A stretch of 64,000 bases of DNA from Paenibacillus_AR mesotrionivorans. Its GTDB lineage: Bacteria > Bacillota > Bacilli > Paenibacillales > NBRC-103111. The DNA lies in contig NZ_JBJURJ010000006.1 in assembly GCF_046098205.1 (NCBI RefSeq), positions 248,001-312,000 of the forward strand, read 5' to 3'. The position numbers and the translations under genes were made by a program. Shown here in pieces: positions 61,174 through 64,000 of the stretch. The notes beneath the pieces were generated by a model. It saw only the letters and a list, made by a program, of their open reading frames with translations. It was not told where the DNA came from and did no database searches. Numbering within the stretch: position 1 is the first letter of the stretch; each line of letters starts with the position of its first letter.

Positions 61174-63363
61174 ATGAAGCCCTATTTTGATGAGCAGGAA
61201 AGTATTTACACGAAGCTTTACGACCGTACGGATGACGTTCTCGAGACCATAGCCAATGCTTATATCGGGAGGAATCCTGCGCTGCCGTTTGAGTTCCGTG
61301 GATTTTCCCGGGAAGGCTTTATGAAGAAGAATAACGGCAGATATGACATGAATTTGGAGGAAAAGCTGCCGGAGGCCAAGCCGGGCCAGTATGCGTATGC
61401 TTTTGGCCTGCTGTGGAGCAACCATGACGGGTGGACGGACTTTGGACTGAGCTGTTATGGTCCTGCTTCGGTTTATTTGAACCGGGAGTTTCTGTACAGA
61501 GCCGATATCGGCGAAGAAGTGAATCCCAAGATGGTGAAGGGTATCCGGGCCAAGCTGCAAAAGGGCTGGAATGCGGTCTGCATCAAATTTGTGAAGGCGC
61601 CTACAGGCTTCGGCGGGGTTTTCGGCACTCTGAACACCAAGTGGAATCCCATGGAGTTTATGTCCCCCTTCCAGGAACGAAAAGGCCAGGCCGGCTGGGT
61701 CTACTCGGACGCCATGGATGCGGACAACTTCAGTGAAACGGAGCTTCCGGACTATACAGGCCTGGAAACGTTGTCAGGCATGGGCTGGTACCCGGAGCTT
61801 TCCTGGGATGCGGAGCAATCGGCGCAGAATCCGTGTACCCGGATTTTCGGCCGGACTCCCGGCAAGGTGGCTTATCTGTGGTCGGAGCTCCGGCATTCCG
61901 GCGCCGGCACACAGGTCTGCAGACTGGAGGGCCATTCTGCAGGAAACCTGAGATTGTGGCTGGATGGTCAGGTGGTATTTGCTGGAGCTTTGAAAACAGG
62001 GGACAAAGTAGAATTCAAGCTGAACCCGGGGAAACATGTGCTGTTAGTGGAGCTGTCTGCCTCCGGCAATGGCTGGGAGTACAGCCTTGACTTTACCGTG
62101 GATGGGAAAAATGCAGCACTGTCCATTCCCAGGGGTGTGAAGGGAAGCAGTGGACCTTGGCTGTATCTGGGGCCTCTGGATCAACCGTTGGAGGAGTCTG
62201 CCGACAGCATCTGCTCCCTGTACCGTCTGTTCGAGCAGGAAGGCAGCTCATTCTTCTGGCGGCTGGACCTGCCCAACACTTGGGTGCGGCCTTATCTGGA
62301 CAATGGGCTGTTCGCCAAGTGGAATTATCCTCTGGGGGTTACGCTGTACGGGCTGATGCAAACGGGCAGACTGTTGGAAAAACGGGGAATTCTCGATTAT
62401 GCCATCAGCCATATTACGGAATGCACCCGGATTTACCGGTATGCCAAGTGGGATGCGGAGCAGTACGGCTACCCCTCCGTCGACAATCAGCTGGTCGAAA
62501 TGGATATGCTGGACGACTGCGGCTCCTTCGGCTCCGCCGTTCTGGAAGCGTACCGGGACTCGCAGGACCCCCATACTCCTTATGTAGTGGAGCAGATCGC
62601 CAACCATATGGAGCATAATCAGGAACGGCGTGAAGACGGGGCTTTCTTCCGCCTCAGCAGCAATCCTGTCCGTGGACATACCATGTGGGCGGACGATCTG
62701 TATATGAGCACCCCGTTTTTGGTCCGTTATTATAAGCTGACGGGAAATACAAGCTATCTGGATGACGCAGCAAGACAATTTATCCAATTTAAGAAATATC
62801 TGTTTATTCCTGAATACAAGATTATGTCCCATGTGTACGACTTTCAGCATAACAAACCGACCAATGTTCCCTGGGGCCGGGGCAATGGCTGGGTGTTCTT
62901 CTCCTTGTCGGAGCTGCTGGAGGTGATGCCGGAAACCCACGCGGAGCGGGCGAATCTGCTGGCCTTCTACAATGAGCTGGCCGAAGGGTATATGGCCCTG
63001 CAGGGAGAAACCGGGCTGTGGCATCAGGTGTTGACCCATCCCGATTCCTATGCCGAAACCTCCTGCACCAGTATGTTTGTATACGGCTTGTCCCGGGGGG
63101 TACGGCTGGGCTGGGTCCGGGAGGACCTGGAGCAAAAGGCGGTAACGGCGGTGAACCGGGGCTGGTTGGCCCTAACCCAATACGGCATCGACCGTTTCGG
63201 AAACGTGCATGGCGTGTGCCGCGGCTCCTCCTATTCCTTCACACCGGACTATTACAAGCATGAGCTGAACGCGGTAACCAACGATACCCACGGGATCGGG
63301 ATTGTGCTGCTGGCGGGTATTGAAACCGGCAAGCTGTCGGAGTGGCTAAAGCAGCGCAGTTAG
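61174..63363 (+). CDS. GH105 unsaturated-uronyl hydrolase with N-terminal beta domain
   Basis: A 729-residue protein. Residues about 380-720 are an (alpha/alpha)6 barrel of the GH88/GH105 type, with FRLSSNPVRGHTMWADDLYMSTPFL (D507-D508), VPWGRGNGWVFFSLSELL and LWHQVLTHPDSYAETSCTSMF. These enzymes remove the delta-4,5-unsaturated uronic acid left by polysaccharide lyases. The first 350 residues are an extra beta-rich region (VYLNREFLYRADIGEEV, GNLRLWLDGQVVFAG), not found in single-domain YteR. No signal peptide, so cytoplasmic. It fits the lyase at 43135-45327 in one pathway. Confidence 0.9.
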   Translation: MKPYFDEQESIYTKLYDRTDDVLETIANAYIGRNPALPFEFRGFSREGFMKKNNGRYDMNLEEKLPEAKPGQYAYAFGLLWSNHDGWTDFGLSCYGPASVYLNREFLYRADIGEEVNPKMVKGIRAKLQKGWNAVCIKFVKAPTGFGGVFGTLNTKWNPMEFMSPFQERKGQAGWVYSDAMDADNFSETELPDYTGLETLSGMGWYPELSWDAEQSAQNPCTRIFGRTPGKVAYLWSELRHSGAGTQVCRLEGHSAGNLRLWLDGQVVFAGALKTGDKVEFKLNPGKHVLLVELSASGNGWEYSLDFTVDGKNAALSIPRGVKGSSGPWLYLGPLDQPLEESADSICSLYRLFEQEGSSFFWRLDLPNTWVRPYLDNGLFAKWNYPLGVTLYGLMQTGRLLEKRGILDYAISHITECTRIYRYAKWDAEQYGYPSVDNQLVEMDMLDDCGSFGSAVLEAYRDSQDPHTPYVVEQIANHMEHNQERREDGAFFRLSSNPVRGHTMWADDLYMSTPFLVRYYKLTGNTSYLDDAARQFIQFKKYLFIPEYKIMSHVYDFQHNKPTNVPWGRGNGWVFFSLSELLEVMPETHAERANLLAFYNELAEGYMALQGETGLWHQVLTHPDSYAETSCTSMFVYGLSRGVRLGWVREDLEQKAVTAVNRGWLALTQYGIDRFGNVHGVCRGSSYSFTPDYYKHELNAVTNDTHGIGIVLLAGIETGKLSEWLKQRS

Positions 63364-63400
63364 TTAATTGAAATTCCATATTTAACATTGAACAATGTAA

Positions 63401-63445
63401 TAAACACACCGTTTGTCTCCCTTTTGGAGTCAGGCGGTGTGTTTA
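63401..63445 (+). terminator. GH105 3' hairpin
   Basis: TAAACACACCG (63401-63411) and CGGTGTGTTTA (63435-63445) are perfect 11-bp arms, with an inner CTCC/GGAG stem. It resembles the leader hairpin at 52866-52905 in both outer and inner arms. Confidence 0.7.
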
Positions 63446-63482
63446 TGTGTGCTGCAGCCTCGGAGCGAATTCGGCGCGCGGG

Positions 63483-63666
63483 CTAACGGAACTCAGACAC
63501 GCTTAGAGCCGGGATTTACGCGTTTGCAGAACGTAACGGAACTGAGAAACCGTTAGCCGCGGAATAATAGGCAGTTGCCGCCTTTTTTCCCGGCTAAGTG
63601 CGTCTCAGTTCCGTTACAGAATCAAATGTTCCGATTCGCCCTCTAAGGGTCGCTCAGTTCCGTTAC
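63483..63666. repeat. intergenic repeat cluster 7 (TAACGGAACT family)
   Basis: Two forward units (TAACGGAACTCAGACACGCTTAG, TAACGGAACTGAGAAACCGTTAG) then two reverse units (CTAAGTGCGTCTCAGTTCCGTTA, CTAAGGGTCGCTCAGTTCCGTTA), with about 30-45 bases between units. The whole block is a large imperfect palindrome between two convergent genes. Confidence 0.9.
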
Positions 63667-63704
63667 CGCCTCCGGTACCCTTTCATGCGCATGTAAAGGT
63701 CGCA

Positions 63705-63750
63705 CAAAAAACCCGCATGACGGCCTCCTTACCGAAGGCGCCACGCGGGC
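63705..63750 (-). terminator. terminator of the ABC exporter gene
   Basis: On the minus strand CCCGC...GCGGG with inner GGCGCC-type pairing is followed by TTTTTTT. Confidence 0.75.
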
Positions 63751-63775
63751 TTACAAAACGTTGGCTCTTATTATC

Positions 63776-64000
63776 TTACCCCACTTCCACCTCGCCGCCG
63801 GCACCGGCGGTGGTGAACTGGCTGTTGTACAAGTCGGCATAGAAGCCTCCCGCGGCCAAGAGCTCCTGGTGGGTTCCCTTCTCGATGACCTTACCGTGGT
63901 TCATCACCAGAATCAAGTCCGCATCCCGGATGGTAGACAGCCGGTGGGCGATGACGAAGCTGGTCCGGCCCTGCATCAGGCGGGTCATCGCCTTCTGGAT
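63776..64000 (-). CDS. ABC exporter ATPase domain, 3' part
   Basis: The frame is open to the window edge; 74 C-terminal residues are visible. They show the end of a permease-ATPase fusion: helix IQKAMTRLM, H-loop FVIAHRLSTI, DADLILVMNHGKVIEKGTHQELL and a final GGFYADLYNSQF, typical of multidrug/lipid half-transporters (YknV/YfiC-like). The acidic Gly-rich tail ends in GGEVEVG. Substrate cannot be inferred. Confidence 0.9.
   Translation of the reverse strand: MQKAMTRLMQGRTSFVIAHRLSTIRDADLILVMNHGKVIEKGTHQELLAAGGFYADLYNSQFTTAGAGGEVEVG

Overview
The window looks like a chromosomal segment of a high-GC, spore-forming Firmicute of the Paenibacillus type. The evidence is a spore-germinant receptor operon (GerB/GerA/GerC proteins plus two CBO0543-family membrane proteins), a spore-coat transglutaminase, a lipoteichoic-acid-synthase-like sulfatase, strong AGGAGG ribosome binding sites, and LplA/LplB/LplC-type sugar ABC operons paired with YesM/YesN-type regulators. 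Genus is inferred from gene content and style, not from a marker gene. No rRNA, tRNA, CRISPR array, complete insertion sequence or prophage was seen.

Layout. 1-8 kb: 3' end of xpt, a glycosyltransferase/flippase pair, three GNAT acetyltransferases, a nitrilase-family amidase and a patatin-like lipase. 8-12 kb: a zinc-ribbon protein and a heterodimeric ABC exporter whose two subunits carry complementary degenerate ATPase motifs. 12-17 kb: pflB and pflA, with two Rex/Fnr-like palindromes upstream of pflB, then a DUF1992 protein. 17-23 kb (minus strand): transglutaminase, a zinc-ribbon protein, and a MoxR/DUF58/DUF4129 cluster split by about 600 bp of repeats. 23-34 kb: an orphan multi-membrane-segment histidine kinase, an LTA-synthase-like enzyme, a CdaR-type regulator facing a glycerate kinase/GntP permease operon, two small membrane proteins and a SteT-like amino-acid exchanger. 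35-40 kb: the germination operon.

40-63 kb is a carbohydrate-utilisation island: GH42 beta-galactosidase, heparinase II/III-family lyase, GH105 unsaturated-uronyl hydrolase, two complete binding-protein ABC importers, a two-component system and three AraC-type regulators. Together these suggest import of acidic, uronate-containing oligosaccharides and their breakdown inside the cell. The window ends in the 3' part of another ABC exporter gene on the minus strand.

The most unusual features are non-coding. A short repeat with the core TAACGGAACT fills at least seven intergenic regions, often at convergent gene ends. It forms a terminator after xpt, and in one gene (52938-53627) it supplies ten codons and then the stop codon. 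Other local repeats include 50-, 52-, 36/38-, 30- and 18-bp tandem units, an ATATGAAAAATCG element and palindromic AACTGCAAAAGTGCAGTT hairpins. Both sugar ABC operons carry a perfect 9-bp-arm hairpin between the binding-protein gene and the first permease gene.
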